From NCBI GenBank assembly GCA_964035015.1, contig OZ036008.1, positions 12,009,192 through 12,073,191 of the forward strand: DNA of 64,000 nucleotides. Direction: 5' to 3'. Source of the stretch: Corallium rubrum. Taxonomy: Eukaryota; Cnidaria; Anthozoa; Scleralcyonacea; Coralliidae. The position numbers and the translations under genes were made by a program. The notes below the pieces were generated by a model, which was not told the origin of the DNA, ran no database searches, and saw only the letters and a list, made by a program, of their open reading frames with translations. Below are positions 52,101 through 63,221 of this stretch, one piece after another. The first letter of the stretch is position 1, and every line of letters starts with the position of its first letter.

Positions 52101-55100
52101 AATGATATTTAATTATGCAGCTTCATATTGATTTATGCTTTTTATTATCCCATGATTTCCATGATTATATTATAGAAACAGGACTTTTACCCAATCACTT
52201 TATAGTCAAATTGGATGTTCTCTTGCATACAACTTTGCAATATTGATACGGAACATTGCAATTTTGATTGGTGGATTCAATCATAGTCATTCAAAATATG
52301 GTCTGGAAACTCAGCTAAAGTCTTTGTTCTATCTTTTTGTTCTCCTTTATGCATTTTTGTGTACGGTACATGGTCACTGAACCCAATGTATTTTAGTATT
52401 ACAAACGAATTATCCAATAGCAACGTTTCAGTTCAATCAGTCAACCGTGCTATTTAAATATTAATAAACCTAAAACAAAGGATGTGCACGGTGTAAGGTA
52501 CAGTTCAACATAAAATCACAGCTCATTATAGGTGCTTTGAAGTTTACCGAGTTTCCAGTACATATCTTTAGGCCAAAAAAAAATATACCTGGGTTTCCTA
52601 TTTCTCTTCACAAAAACTTAGGTAGGGTAGGTCGGATTTCTTTTTTTTAATTTTTTTTTATTTAGTGCCTAGGAGTAACAATAATATTCTTTCCAACACC
52701 AAATGTCAATTATGCTAGCACATCTATTTAAAGCTAATTTTGAGCACATTACTAGGTTCTGACGCCATGCTTGCTATCCCAAGATGCAAATCATGCTGCA
52801 ACCAGTTCAATGGCTGCAACTCGGGCCCATGCTCCTTAAATATTCAATAAAAAGATTAGGGTCAGCATTTTGCTAGCAAAAACTAAGGTAGGGTCAGGAA
52901 ATCGGAAACCCAGGTATTTTTTTTTCCCTTATTGATTATGATTCAATCAACATCTTGCAAACGCTTTTTTTGCACGATTCCTCAATGAGTTGCTTAAAAT
53001 ATTGGTTTTAAACATCAAACAATGCATGAATGTGATGTTATACCTGAAGGTAATGGCTCTAACTTTATGTAGAATTTCGCATTATCCAAAGTGTGACATT
53101 TAAAACGATTCTTAATGCAACCCATCAAGGAATCGTGATAAAGTGTTTGCAGGTTGCTGACTGAATCCATCAATCAAAATTGCAATGTTGTTTATCAATA
53201 TTGCAAAGTCACACGCAAGAGAACATCCAGTTTGACTATAATTGTAATGTGGTAATGTAGTTCAGAAACTTGTTAGTCTGTTAGAGTCAGTCACATTTTG
53301 ACCATTTTTTTTCATTCAAGATTTTAATATAATTTATTTCTTTACTAGTCAATCGAGAACATTATTGAACGGGACTTTTTCCCTGAAGTTACAAAACTAA
53401 AAGCCCAAAACCAGTATCTCGAAGCTGTTGATGCTCAAGATGTAGAAAAACTGCGTGCCCTCTCTTCCCAATATCAGCTTCTTCATACTCCATTGGGTGC
53501 TCCACGTAAGTGAAATAAAAATAAAATATACTTGTCTGTGACTCCATGAAAGTTTTGGATTCATAATAATATCAAACACAGAGAAGTGTGTTGAAAAACC
53601 AGCTTAAGGCAAAAGGCGCAAAGCTGAGGCTTTTTATTAACCAACTTTGAGGTGTTTTGATATCAGATCAAACACAACTTTCAAGTGTCTGAAATAACTT
53701 CTCAAATGAATGACAGTATTTTAAGAGAAATTTGAGGTGAAAGTTGACTTAATTTTTAATGCAAATGCTCCATCTTAGTACTGATTTCCGTTGCTTGTAG
53801 GTGTATTACCATATACAGTACAGGATAAAAGCTTAAAATGTGATTAAAAAATGAATAACATGGAATTATTCATACAGATATTATACTAAATTTAAGAAAT
53901 GGAAAATATTTTCTGCGTTTCTACAGAGCTATAGAAACACAGGGAGTTTGGGTGAATGAGAAAATGCAGACTTGGGAATCTTTACATGTTTTCCAGGACA
54001 TGACTTTTAAGCAACCAGTGTATGCATTTTCAAAATGTTATTAATTTTTATAAGTAATATTACACAATATTTCCATTTTGAAGGAATTTGTTTAAAATTA
54101 ATACTGAAGATAATGGAGTTGAAAAGTAGAAAATATCAATTCTTTGTGTTTTTCAAACAGCTCCATCGCCAGCAAGTTTTGAAAGACCCGGAACACAGAA
54201 ACAGTGGGAGGGTCCGGATGAGGAAAATCCACCCTCAACACCAAGAACAACGAAGGAAACAACAAAACATGAAGATAACCAAGAACTATCAAAAATCATC
54301 TCCCTTGACAAATTTCTAGCAAAACACACGAGCGAAGACAATGCATCATTTGAAACAATAATGGAAAACACAATTCAAAAACAGAAAGATAAATATGCTT
54401 GGCTTTACGAGAAAGAGAACGAGCATAAGCTATTAACTCAACAAAGACTAGCCCTGCCAGAAGGCAAAGAAGGCGATCAAATGAAATTAGCTGATCGTCC
54501 AGCAAATGTCGATAATTGGGAGTACACCAATAAAAACGCTCTGATGTACGTCCCAGAATGTGTAACCCTCACAACAGACGAAGAGATTTCTCGAGCGAAG
54601 TTACAAGAACGCGAGATTAAACATGGTAATACGAGACTACCTGATGATTTGTTTAAGAAAAATGTAACAGCTGAATCGATGAGCAAGGTCGCGGAAAGCC
54701 AGGTCAGTATTAACAAAGGAAAAGTTGGAGTGGATGGGAAGGAAGTTGGAGCAAGTGAAACACCAAATGTTAATGGGTTTCGATTTATTGCAACACCATC
54801 TCCAGCTCCAGGTATGTGCAATAGAATTGAAAAGGAGAAGAGGAGTTTCTAAAGTCGCACTTAAAGTGCTACCCTGCGAGTCAGAGCCCCTTTCCGACCT
54901 ACGCAAGCTTCGGGGGAAAGTGGGCTCTGCCAACAAACTCGATCTTCGCCCCAAGTTTGGGGCGAGTCAGTCAGGTTTTAAACTGGTCAAACAAGTTCTA
55001 GTTTACGAACACGTGTAAGCAGGAAAATAGGAAGTAACGCGTAAAGCCGGTTTTCCACTAGGCGACTTTTTTCGCGCGAAGCGACTTTTTCTTTTGTCTC

Positions 55101-58100
55101 ATGAGCTCTGAGCTGGAACTAATCAGAAATCTATTGAATTTGAACAAAAGAAAGCCGCTTCGCGCGAAAAAAATCGCCTAGTGGAAAACCGGCTTTAGAG
55201 CCTGGGCCCAAAATAGTATCCGTTCACGCATGCTCAAAAAGAAATATCGAGTTTGTTGGCAGAGCCCACTTTCCCCTGAAGCTTGCGTTGGTCGGAAAGG
55301 GGCCTGACTCGCAGGGTATTAAAGTGCCTATATGAAACGAAAATTAAACCCGGCTTATTTGAAAGAACACATAAAATGGTAGAGTAACAGCTTCTGAAGT
55401 TTTTCGCTTCCTTGCTTCATTCTTGCGATATTTCAGTTTGTTTGATATATGCAAATTAAACATTTTGTTGTCGTCTAGGTGCATGCATAATGAGTTATTG
55501 TAAAAAATATATATATATCTTTGCTATTATCAAACGAAATTAGCGACTTGTAGCGTATACGTTTTATAACATCTTACGACGTAGCGTAAAGTCGCAGCGT
55601 AACGTCTTAAGGCGGTTTTCCACTAGGCGACATTTGTCGACCGACTCGACATTTTTCTTTTGTCTTGGCTAATTAGTTCCACTCGAGAGCATGCGAGACA
55701 AAAGAAAATGTCGCTTCGCGCGACATTTTTGGCCTAGTGGAAAACCGCCTTTATAACGTGGCGTAACATGTTACAACGTAGCGAAACGTCTTATAAGTTA
55801 GTGTACGTCTTATAACGTCTTCAAACGTAGCGAAACGTCTTATAAGTTAGTGTACGTCTTAGAACGTCTTCAAACGTAGCGAAACGTCTTATAAGTTAGT
55901 GTACGTCTTATAACGTCTTCAAACGTAGCGCAACGTCTTACAACGTAGCGTAAGTTAGCGTCTTTTAACGTAGCGTAACAACTTTTTATGTAGTGTAACG
56001 TCTTACAGCGTAGCGCGCCGTCTATAGAGTAATGAATTAAACACTTTTTAGATAGGGTATATGAGATTTTTTTCATATTCTAAAAAATTTAGAATATGAA
56101 AAAAATCTTATATACCCTATCTAAAAAGTGTTTAATTCATTCACATATATAAACCACACCACACACGACAGATTTTTGGGGAAAAGTTGTGGTTTATAGT
56201 CCGGAAAATACGATAGTCGGTCTATAAGACAGCTGGCCGGGTACATTTATACGTTGTGGAGAAAACCTCAGTGGGTTGGTATAAGCTACTGTACACACGT
56301 AAAAACGCACAAGCTGTTACAGACCTGCAAGCAAGTTATTACAAAGCTGTTCAACAGGCTGTCACCGTCATGTGTTCGCACTGGCTGTCCCAGTCTGTTA
56401 ACATGTCTATAACAGGTTGTTGACAACTTGTAACAAGGTTGATGAGTCCAACAGACTGATGACAAGTTGTTCCAACAACCTGTTACCGCTCTGCAGTCAA
56501 CAAATTGTTAACAGATTGATGCTAACAAGGTTGTAGCAGCTTCTTGAATGAACAGCATTGTTACAACTTGTTAACAGCCTTGCTACAAATCTGTTGCGAA
56601 CACATCCTGTTGACAAGCTGTGAGATTTTTACGTGTGTAGGTGGTCAACCCAGTTTCTGACTAGGGTTCGAGTTTTTCAAATTTGAGTTAGGTGACTAGA
56701 TGATCCATTTTGCAGTTGACCTCATTGAATACCTCGATAGAGTAACAGCCAATTCATTCTCAACGATCTACACATTCCATTTTCAAGGTGTCGATGCTTC
56801 GCCACTCATGACATGGGGTACCATCGAAGGCACGCCATTCCGTCTGGATGCAGGAAATATCAGCATCGACTCAACTCCAGGCCCCACGTTCAAGATTCCT
56901 GAGCCAAAGAAACGTGAAGTTTTGGCACTAAAGTTGGCGGAGAAAGCGAGCAAGCGACATCGAGAAGAAAGACGACAAGCACAGGCAGCTTCTGTGATTG
57001 GAAGGTAATGTTTACAAGCTTAGCCAAGAATTTTATACCCTCGTAATAAACAACCTCGTCCCCAGGGCATTTTGCCTCCACGTTGGGAGGTCGGCGAAAA
57101 TGGCCCTGGCATCGGCTGGTCGATTATAGAATCGGATTGGCCGGTTTAAAAACTTGATTAATTAAGGTACAGTGTAATTTATTCATCAAAATATGAATTG
57201 CAATAAATCCACTCTGCGAAGTTCATCCAAAGAATTGTAACGATAGCTTTGGTTAAAGTCAAGAACAACATTAGATATATGTTTCTTCCCGACATTTAAA
57301 TGTATCCTGGATAATCGTGGGGAGTATCATGATGAATAATGCTAGCCAGTTGCATTTATGATAAAGGTTCACATGAGTGATTCGGCAGAGCGTTAAATAT
57401 TTCTTATTTATTATTCATGTATACGTATAATACAAAAACGAAACACAAAGACCGCATAAATTTTCTTGCCAAAACACCCCAAAATTCTGGGTGTCACGTG
57501 ACCAGCCGATGCCAGGGCCATTTTCGCCGACCTCCCAACGTGGAGGCAAAATGCCCTGGGGACGAGGTTGCGTAATAAACAGTCATTTGCACCGAAGTGG
57601 AAACACCGCCCATCAAAACATGTTCAAAACATGTTCAAAACATGTTCAAAACATGTTCAAAACATGTTCAAAGTTGACCATTTTGAAATTGACACCGTGC
57701 GATTGGCAAGACGTGATTGGCTAAGAGCACAAGCGTGTACGTATCGAAGGGGAACTTAATATGTTTCCAAGGAAAACAAGTTTCCAGTGTATGTTGAAAA
57801 GTTTCCAAAACGTTGTTTCAGAAACCAAGTTTCCCTGATTGGAACACTGTTCTATTTTTTTAAAGTGCCTATGAAGCGAAAATTATTGTTGTCTTAAATG
57901 AAAGAACTCCTCAAAACGACAAAGTAACACCTTTTGCAGATCTTCGTTTCCGTGCCTCGTTGTTGAGATATTTCAATTTTTTTGATATGCAAATTAACAC
58001 TTTGACGTCACACGTGTATAATGAGTTATCAGAGAAGGTTCGGTATCTTTGCTATTATCAAACGAAATCAATTAAAAATCTGTATGTCTAATGCTGTATG

Positions 58101-58664
58101 CGAAATAGACGCAAAGGATCGGCTTCGAAGTGATTTCGTTTGATAATAGCAATGATATAGAACTTTCTCCGTTAACCATTATACACGTGTGATGTCAGTG
58201 TTTAATTTGCATATCAAAGAAACTGAAATATCTCAACAACGAAGCACGGAAACGAAGATCTGCAAAAGATGTTACTTGTAGTTTTAAGAGTTCTTTCATT
58301 TAAGACAATAATAGTTTTTGTTTCAGCGTATGCCGGATTTAACACACGGCATCCTTCACTCTTGTGTCAGCTTACTGTATTTCACATTTGTTATAGATCA
58401 CCGAGATCTAAGAACACAAGTGAAAGATTGCTTCATATGTCCCCGGCCGCCCAACGGTTAGCTTCCGAGAGATTAGGAATAAGAGTTGGAACAGACAAAG
58501 CACTGAGATCAAGCTACTCACCATCGCCTCAACGAGTTACGCAAAGAACTCCTGGCCGAACATCAACACCTTCATCGACAAGAACACTTTATACACCTGA
58601 AAAGAGCCAAACACCCCGAACTCCCTCACTTACAGATAATTTATTAAATTTACCTAAACAGTGA
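49153..58664 (+). CDS. ESS2: Splicing factor ESS-2 homologue (DGCR14), five exons, 467 aa
   Basis: Exons 49153-49263, 53349-53505, 54161-54811, 56788-57004 and 58397-58664 (TGA) join in phase with GT/AG borders. Diagnostic blocks in order: KKQDVLDEDTYIE, IIERDFFPEVTKLKAQNQYL, LDKFLAKHTSEDNASF, WEYTNKNALMYVPE, GKVGVDGKE, FRFIATPSPAPG, MTWGTIEGTP, DSTPGPTFKIPEPKKRE, MSPAAQRLASERL and SSYSPSPQR, ending TDNLLNLPKQ. Length is close to the human protein (476 aa). ESS2 is a nuclear protein associated with the late spliceosome and pre-mRNA splicing fidelity. Exon 1 is short and 4 kb upstream; its donor (GAG followed by GTTTAT) is weak, so this join is the least certain. Introns 1, 3 and 4 hold many MITEs. 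Confidence 0.9.
49611..50192. mobile_element. hAT-like element, 582 bp (ESS2 intron 1)
   Basis: Ends CAGTGCTGTAATAGTTAC and GAAGTTACTCACAGCACTG; exact 8-bp duplication ATTGATTG at 49603-49610 and 50193-50200. The interior has many GTAACTAGTTAC-like palindromes, at least eight on both sides. No transposase. Confidence 0.85.
50690..51184. repeat. Dispersed repeat, forward arm of an inverted pair
   Basis: TGGGCCCGAGTTGCAGCATG, GCATCTTGGGATAGCAAGC and TTGGTGTTGGAAAGAATATT recur inverted at 52565-52925. The two arms lie 1.4 kb apart in ESS2 intron 1. Confidence 0.75.
50834..50997. mobile_element. hAT-like MITE, 164 bp, nested in the dispersed repeat
   Basis: Ends CAGTGCTTCCACTTT and AAAGTGGAAGCACTG; 8-bp duplication GTCAGAAC at 50826-50833 and 50998-51005. 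The inverted arm at 52750-52765 reads GGTTCTGAC without the insert and is the empty site. Confidence 0.85.
51186..51308 (+). mobile_element. 5S-derived SINE, 5'-truncated copy
   Basis: Starts at the 5S box C region (TTGGATGGGTGACCACTTG), continues TAGTAGAGTTGTTGGTTCTC and ends CTCCAGTTTTCCTCCCTCC, matching the reverse copy at 30735-30972. Confidence 0.75.
51413..51947 (+). mobile_element. LINE 3'-end fragment (CR1/L2 group)
   Basis: 51425-51620 encodes LRKIIDGRAPEYLINKL, FRLLKPRTDSLKRTFFYSTV and KIWN, the C-terminal signature of CR1/L2/Jockey reverse transcriptases. It ends AATAAAGTTTATTTGTATTT with TTTGTA repeats. 5'-truncated. Confidence 0.75.
52201..53240. mobile_element. Tc1/mariner-like MITE, copy 3, interrupted
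   Basis: Left end TAGTCAAATTGGATGTTCTC, right end GAGAACATCCAGTTTGACTA, with GCAATATTGAT / ATCAATATTGC inside. About 1 kb because a dispersed repeat arm (52565-52925) is inserted. Confidence 0.7.
52565..52925. repeat. Dispersed repeat, inverted arm
   Basis: Reverse complement of 50690-51184 minus the nested hAT MITE and parts of the right end; A- and T-runs at its edges. Confidence 0.75.
53885..54045. repeat. Diverged direct copy of 48880-49075
   Basis: TTTAAGAAATGGAAAATATT, CAGAGCTATAGAAACAC and CATTTTCAAAATG match TTTAAGAAATAGAAAGCATT, CAGAGTTATAGAAACACG and TTTTCAAAATGG in the same order. The first copy ends about 100 bp before the ESS2 start. Confidence 0.5.
54870..55318. mobile_element. 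Mutator-like foldback element with 9-bp duplication (ESS2 intron 3)
   Basis: Ends TACCCTGCGAGTCAGAGCCC and GGGCCTGACTCGCAGGGTA style complements; about 75-bp arms including GGAAAGTGGGCTCTGCCAAC. TTAAAGTGC flanks it at 54861-54869 and 55319-55327. A different MITE (55044-55195) is nested in its loop. Confidence 0.8.
55044..55195. mobile_element. MITE, copy B of the 15646 family
   Basis: Complete ends AAGCCGGTTTTCCACTAGGC and complement, flanked by TA. Nearly identical to copy A 39 kb away, pointing to recent movement. Confidence 0.85.
55319..55560. mobile_element. Truncated relative of the palindromic MITE at 34438/57862
   Basis: TTAAAGTGCCTATATGAAAC, GATATTTCAGTTTGTTTGAT and CTATTATCAAACGAAAT are recognisable; only the left half remains. 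The 54870 element is inserted at its left edge. Confidence 0.7.
55612..55755. mobile_element. MITE related to the 15646/55044 family
   Basis: Ends GGCGGTTTTCCACTAGGCGA and complement, inner CGACATTTTTCTTTTGTCTT, TAATTAGTTCCACTCGAGAG. Same architecture, different core. Confidence 0.75.
55775..55945. repeat. 49-bp tandem repeat
   Basis: GCGAAACG recurs at 55781, 55830 and 55879 (GCGCAACG at 55928), each unit with CTTATAAGTTAGTGTACGTC. Degenerate AACGTAGCG motifs continue to about 56020. Confidence 0.85.
56032..56140. mobile_element. 109-bp near-perfect palindrome
   Basis: ATGAATTAAACACTTTTTAG runs to ATATTCTAAA and then back as the complement with one or two mismatches and almost no loop. Confidence 0.8.
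56291..56639. mobile_element. MITE with TACACACGT ends
   Basis: Left TACACACGTAAAAACGCACA, right GAGATTTTTACGTGTGTA. The interior consists of many short CTTGTTAACA/AACAAGTTGT-type motifs, giving strong internal self-similarity. Ends 60 bp before the 56700 region upstream of exon 4. Confidence 0.7.
57051..57570. mobile_element. Mutator-like foldback element with 9-bp duplication (ESS2 intron 4)
   Basis: Ends CAACCTCGTCCCCAGGGCAT and complement; 71-bp arms are essentially perfect and include GGAGGTCGGCGAAAATGGCC. CGTAATAAA flanks at 57042-57050 and 57571-57579. Starts 46 bp after the exon 4 donor. Confidence 0.85.
57616..57671. repeat. 11-bp minisatellite CATGTTCAAAA
   Basis: Five perfect tandem copies. 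Confidence 0.9.
57862..58326. mobile_element. Palindromic MITE, copy 2 (ESS2 intron 4)
   Basis: Nearly identical to 34438-34920. Its right end supplies TTTTTGTTTCAG (58315-58326), a decoy splice acceptor 70 bp before the real exon 5 acceptor at 58396. Confidence 0.85.
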
Positions 58665-59917
58665 TGGGTCAACTGACGGAGAAAATCAAATACTCCCCAA
58701 ATAATGGGGGTCTATTGTAGCGGGCCTGAATTTCCGAAATCCGTTCTATTAGTATTAATCCGTTCTTTCAGTATTTTATTTTATTTTTTACATCAAAAAT
58801 ACAACTACAAAGTAATATTAATGTCGTGGAAAAAAATTATTCTTACATATTTCAAAAAATAATATTTAAAATGTACCCACTGTCCCTTTGCTTTCTACCG
58901 CAGTTATTAGAAATACAAAAATATCCATTTCTAATTCTAAAAAGTATTTACATTAAATATAAATCATATCAGCCTGCAGTTAATAATTGCAAGATGAATA
59001 ATTCTATTGAGTCTTGGATTTGTTTGTTTTCCAACCATGAAAGCAATATATATCCACTTATGTGTGTCAAAATAAATCATGCTTTGAATACTACCCCGTT
59101 AATTAATAAGTGTGTAGTGAATAACAACCTGGTCTCCTCCTGAAATTGACTGTATATACTAATTGTAAACAAGCTCTGAAATTGATTGTGGGAAGTCAAT
59201 TTCAACGTTAACTCTGTCCCACATGCGGGATGTTAAACTAAAAAGCGTATAAGGAAAAACTCATTAGGGTGTTGTGGTCGGGTCTGAGAGGCGGGGCTTT
59301 TTTCCGAAGGGTTGTGATTAGCCTTAGGGCTACCGGGGGGTTGTGGTTAGGTTTAGGGTTTCCGGGGGGTTGGGGTGTGGGGGGTTAGGAATTAGTTCTT
59401 TAATTCGTTGAAATTTACTGTCAATTTGAGGAAGAGAATGGGCTGCGAATAACTAGTTTTCAGGTTTTGAAACAAAGCTTGTCCAATCACAACTATACGT
59501 TTGACAAATCATATCAATTACGAATATAGGTGTAACTTTTCGTTGTCAATACTTGTCATCGTTCTTTTCACACGGCAGCGTTTGCTTGGAATAACTTGTC
59601 TTTGGCTTAATTGTGAGAATCGAAATGATTGGCGAACACATCGAAGTGGACTACCCTTAGACGACCTATGACCTACCGAACGCATTTATTTAGACTTTCT
59701 ATTTTTGACCTTTCGGTTCCTCGTTGAAAAGGACTTTTTCCACCTGCAGCGCGCCAAAATTCACCGGTGAATTTTTCGACCAGTGACGTAATTCGGGAAG
59801 TAATTATTTTCAGGTTAAATTGCTATGCAAGTTGCTATCTTTGGAAGTTGGAGTTAAACAGACTCTTGAAAACGTTTTAGTAGAGGTAGAACCACTTTCC
59901 ATTGCATGTACGACAAC
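58665..59917. other. ESS2 3' flank and gene-free spacer
   Basis: AT-rich sequence to about 59150, then a G-rich low-complexity stretch 59260-59395 with GGTTTAGGGTT-type motifs. Open frames (up to about 105 codons) have no recognised motif. Confidence 0.6.
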
Positions 59918-60290
59918 CAGGCACGTAGCCAGGATTCTGAAAGGGGGGGAGCCGAAGTCAAAATAAATTTTTAGAGGGATCCGGGGGCATGGTCCCCCGG
60001 GAAATTTTGAAATCGACAGTCGCTGAAATGCCATTTCCTGGCTTTTGGAGGAAGATTTTACAGACTCTAAAGGTTAAAAAACGTCATATAAAATACTCAA
60101 AACATGCAAACGTCACATAGATACTCAAAATGCATACACTCAGTAGATTGAATACACTGTTTACAGTTTATTTCCTGACACAATGGCATATTGCATCAGT
60201 TTTGTAGTTACATGTCTGTTGTTTTATATCAAAAGGGGGGGAGCCGCGGCTCACACGGCTCCCCCCCTCTGGCTACGTCCCTGACGACAA
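59918..60290 (+). repeat. Dispersed repeat, forward copy
   Basis: AGGCACGTAGCCAGGATTCT, CTGAAATGCCATTTCCTGGC, TGGAGGAAGATTTTACAGA, CAAACGTCACATAG, and GGGGGGAGCCGCGGCTCACA with its CCCCCC partner. The same unit lies reversed at 29452-29985 and partially at 20255-20560. 60290-60835 holds nothing recognised. Confidence 0.75.
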
Positions 60291-60837
60291 CCCGAAACAC
60301 GTCAAAACAGGGCGATGTACGTTTCAGCGATTTCCCGCCAGAACATTTAATTAGATTCAAAAACCTGCAAGCGAAACAAGTCCGCCTGTTTCCTGCCGCT
60401 TTTCCTTTCCACCCGCCCGCAAAAAACAGCGCTAAGAGGCGGACTTGGAATACAAAATAAATGCTAGACTTGCTCGATGTTTGCCGTAGCCATGAGAAAA
60501 TTATTATCAACACAACGAAAACATGAAACGGAAGCAATAACAACCGAAAGTTACACCCTCTTACTCGTCATTGATTTGATCTGTCAAACACATAGCTGTC
60601 ACTGGACGTTTGGTTGAAAACAGAATTATTAACTATAGTTATTCGCTACACGTTTAACGCAAATGGTGGTATAAGCTTCGTGCAGCTCTTTGGCACTGTC
60701 GTAATGACAGTTTACCCCAATACACCCAACTTTCTTTCAAAATTTGGCCGGACAGCTTTAATTTAACTGAGACCGGCAAACAACAATTAACAACAGCTAG
60801 TGGCAGCGATTTTAACAATAATGACAAACCTGATATT

Positions 60838-60908
60838 CTCAATCAAAATTGCAATGTTGCGTATCAATATTGCAAAGTCGTACACAAGAGAACATCCGGT
60901 TTGACTAT
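60838..60908. mobile_element. End fragment of the Tc1/mariner-like MITE
   Basis: AATTGCAATGTTGCGTATCA then AAGAGAACATCCGGTTTGAC, matching the right end of the 19015 family only. Confidence 0.65.
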
Positions 60909-60909
60909 A

Positions 60910-61120
60910 ACATCAACAACAACAACAACAACAACAACTTGAGAATAATAACCAATTACAACCACAGCAACTTTAACAATGACAACAGCAACAACTTTAG
61001 AACAACAACCAATTACAACCGCAGCAACTTTAACTTCAATAATGACAACAACAACAATAACAACTTTAAGAATAACAACCACAATTCCAAGAAAATTTCT
61101 AACAACATTGCTTAGAAATT
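60910..61120. repeat. (AAC)n-rich tract
   Basis: Interrupted AAC triplets with two copies of ACCAATTACAACC. Confidence 0.85.
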
Positions 61121-61392
61121 CTCACATTTCTGGGAAAAATACAAAAAAACAAAAAACAAATACCGATTGATTTTGACCGTGAACTTGATAAATAACATTG
61201 TGAATGATTCTTACGCGGCTGGACCAGAAGTTCCATACATACTTCCAGTCAAGTTAGGAGACAGGAGAGGCCGCCTATAAGACGATCTACCTTGTCCGGC
61301 TCTTCGAAAAGAATTTCTAGTCCATCCGTAGACCAATGAATTGAAGAGACCTTGTGCTGGGGTGAGACAACCCTAGAGAAAAGATTAATTAA

Positions 61393-63221
61393 GACCTCGT
61401 TTACACGGCGAAATAGGACGATTCGGAACCGTTCTCGAATTAGTACGGTTCCGCCTGTTTACACGGAAGACAAATTCGGAACCGGTCTCGAATTCGTACG
61501 GTTCCGCCTGTTTACACGGAAGACAAATTCGGAACCAGTCTCGAATTAGGACGGTTCCACCTGTTTACACGGAAGACAAATTCGGAACCGGTCTCGAATT
61601 AGTACGGTTCCGCCTGTTTACACGAAAGACAAATTCAGTACCGTTCTCGAATTAGTACGGTTCCGCCTGTTTACACGGAAGACAAATTCGATACCGTTCT
61701 CGAATTAGTACGGTTCCACCTGTTTACACGGAAGAAAAATTCAGTACTGTTCTCGAATTAGTACGGTTCCGCCTGTTTACACGGAAGACAAATTCGGAAC
61801 CGTTCTCGAATTAGTACGGTTTCGCCTGTTTACACGGAAGACAAATTCGGTACCGGTCTCGAATTAGTACGGTTCCGGTTCCGAATTTGTCTTCCGTGTA
61901 AACAGGCGGTCTCGAATTAGTACGGTTCCGCCTGTTTACACGGAAGACAAATTCGGAACCGTTCTCGAATTAGTACGGTTTCGCCTGTTTACACGGAAGA
62001 CAAATTCGGTACCGGTCTCGAATTAGTACGGTTCCGCCTGTTTACACGGAAGACAAATTCGGTACCGTTCTCGAATTAGTACGGTTCCGCCTGTTTACAC
62101 GGAAGACAAATTCAGTACCGTTCTCGAATTAGTACGGTTCCGCCTGTTTACACCGAAGACAAATTCGGTACCGTTCTCGAATTAGTACGGTTCCGCCTGT
62201 TTACACGGAAGACAAATTCAGTACCGGTCTCGAATTAGTACGGTTCCGTCTGTTTACACGGAAGACAAATTCAGTACCGTTCTCGAATTAGTAGGGTTGC
62301 GCCTGTTTACACGGAAGACAAATTCAGTACCGTTCTCGAATTAGTACGGTTCCACCTGTTTACACGGAAGACAAATTCGGTACCGTTCTCGAATTAGTAC
62401 GGTTCCGCCTGTTTACACGGAAGACAAATTCAGTACCGTTCTCGAATTAGTACGGTTCCGCCTGTTTACACCGAAGACAAATTCGGTACCGTTCTCGAAT
62501 TAGTACGGTTCCGCCTGTTTACACGGAAGACAAATTCAGTACCGGTCTCGAATTAGTACGGTTCCGTCTGTTTACACGGAAGACAAATTCAGTACCGGTC
62601 TCGAATTAGTACGGTTCCGTCTGTTTACACGGAAGACAAATTCAGTACCGTTCTCGAATTAGTAGGGTTGCGCCTGTTTACACGGAAGACAAATTCAGTA
62701 CCGGTCTCGAATTAGTACGGTTCCGCCTGTTTACACGGAAGACAAATTCGGTACCGTTCTCGAATTAGTACGGTTCCGCCTGTTTACACGGAAGACAAAT
62801 TCAGTACCGTTCTCGAATTAGTACGGTTCCGCCTGTTTACACCGAAGACAAATTCGGTACCGTTCTCGAATTAGTACGGTTCCGCCTGTTTACACGGAAG
62901 ACAAATTCAGTACCGGTCTCGAATTAGTACGGTTCCGTCTGTTTACACGGAAGACAAATTCAGTACCGTTCTCGAATTAGTAGGGTTGCGCCTGTTTACA
63001 CGGAAGACAAATTCAGTACCGGTCTCGAATTAGTACGGTTCCACCTGTTTACACGGAAGACAAATTCGGTACCGTTCTCGAATTAGTACGGTTCCGCCTG
63101 TTTACACGGAAGACAAATTCGGTACCGTTCTCGAATTAGTACGGTTCTGCCTGTTTACACGGCGAAATAGAACGAATTCGAGACCGGTCTTGAATTCGTC
63201 CGGTACCGTATAAACGTAACC
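61393..63221. mobile_element. Harbinger-like element inflated by a 53-bp satellite, about 33 units
   Basis: Ends GACCTCGTTTACACGG and CCGTATAAACGTAACC, with TAA at 61390-61392 and 63222-63224. Between them a 53-bp unit (CGGTTCCGCCTGTTTACACG then GAAGACAAATTCGGTACCGT) is repeated head to tail; one partial unit at 61875-61908 is inverted. A marked variant (AGTAGGGTTGCGCC) recurs 371 and 318 bp apart, seven and six units. Confidence 0.75.

Noticed and set aside
61393..63221. CRISPR-like regular repeat array
   Set aside because: The 53-bp unit repeats head to tail without unique spacers, and the genome is eukaryotic.
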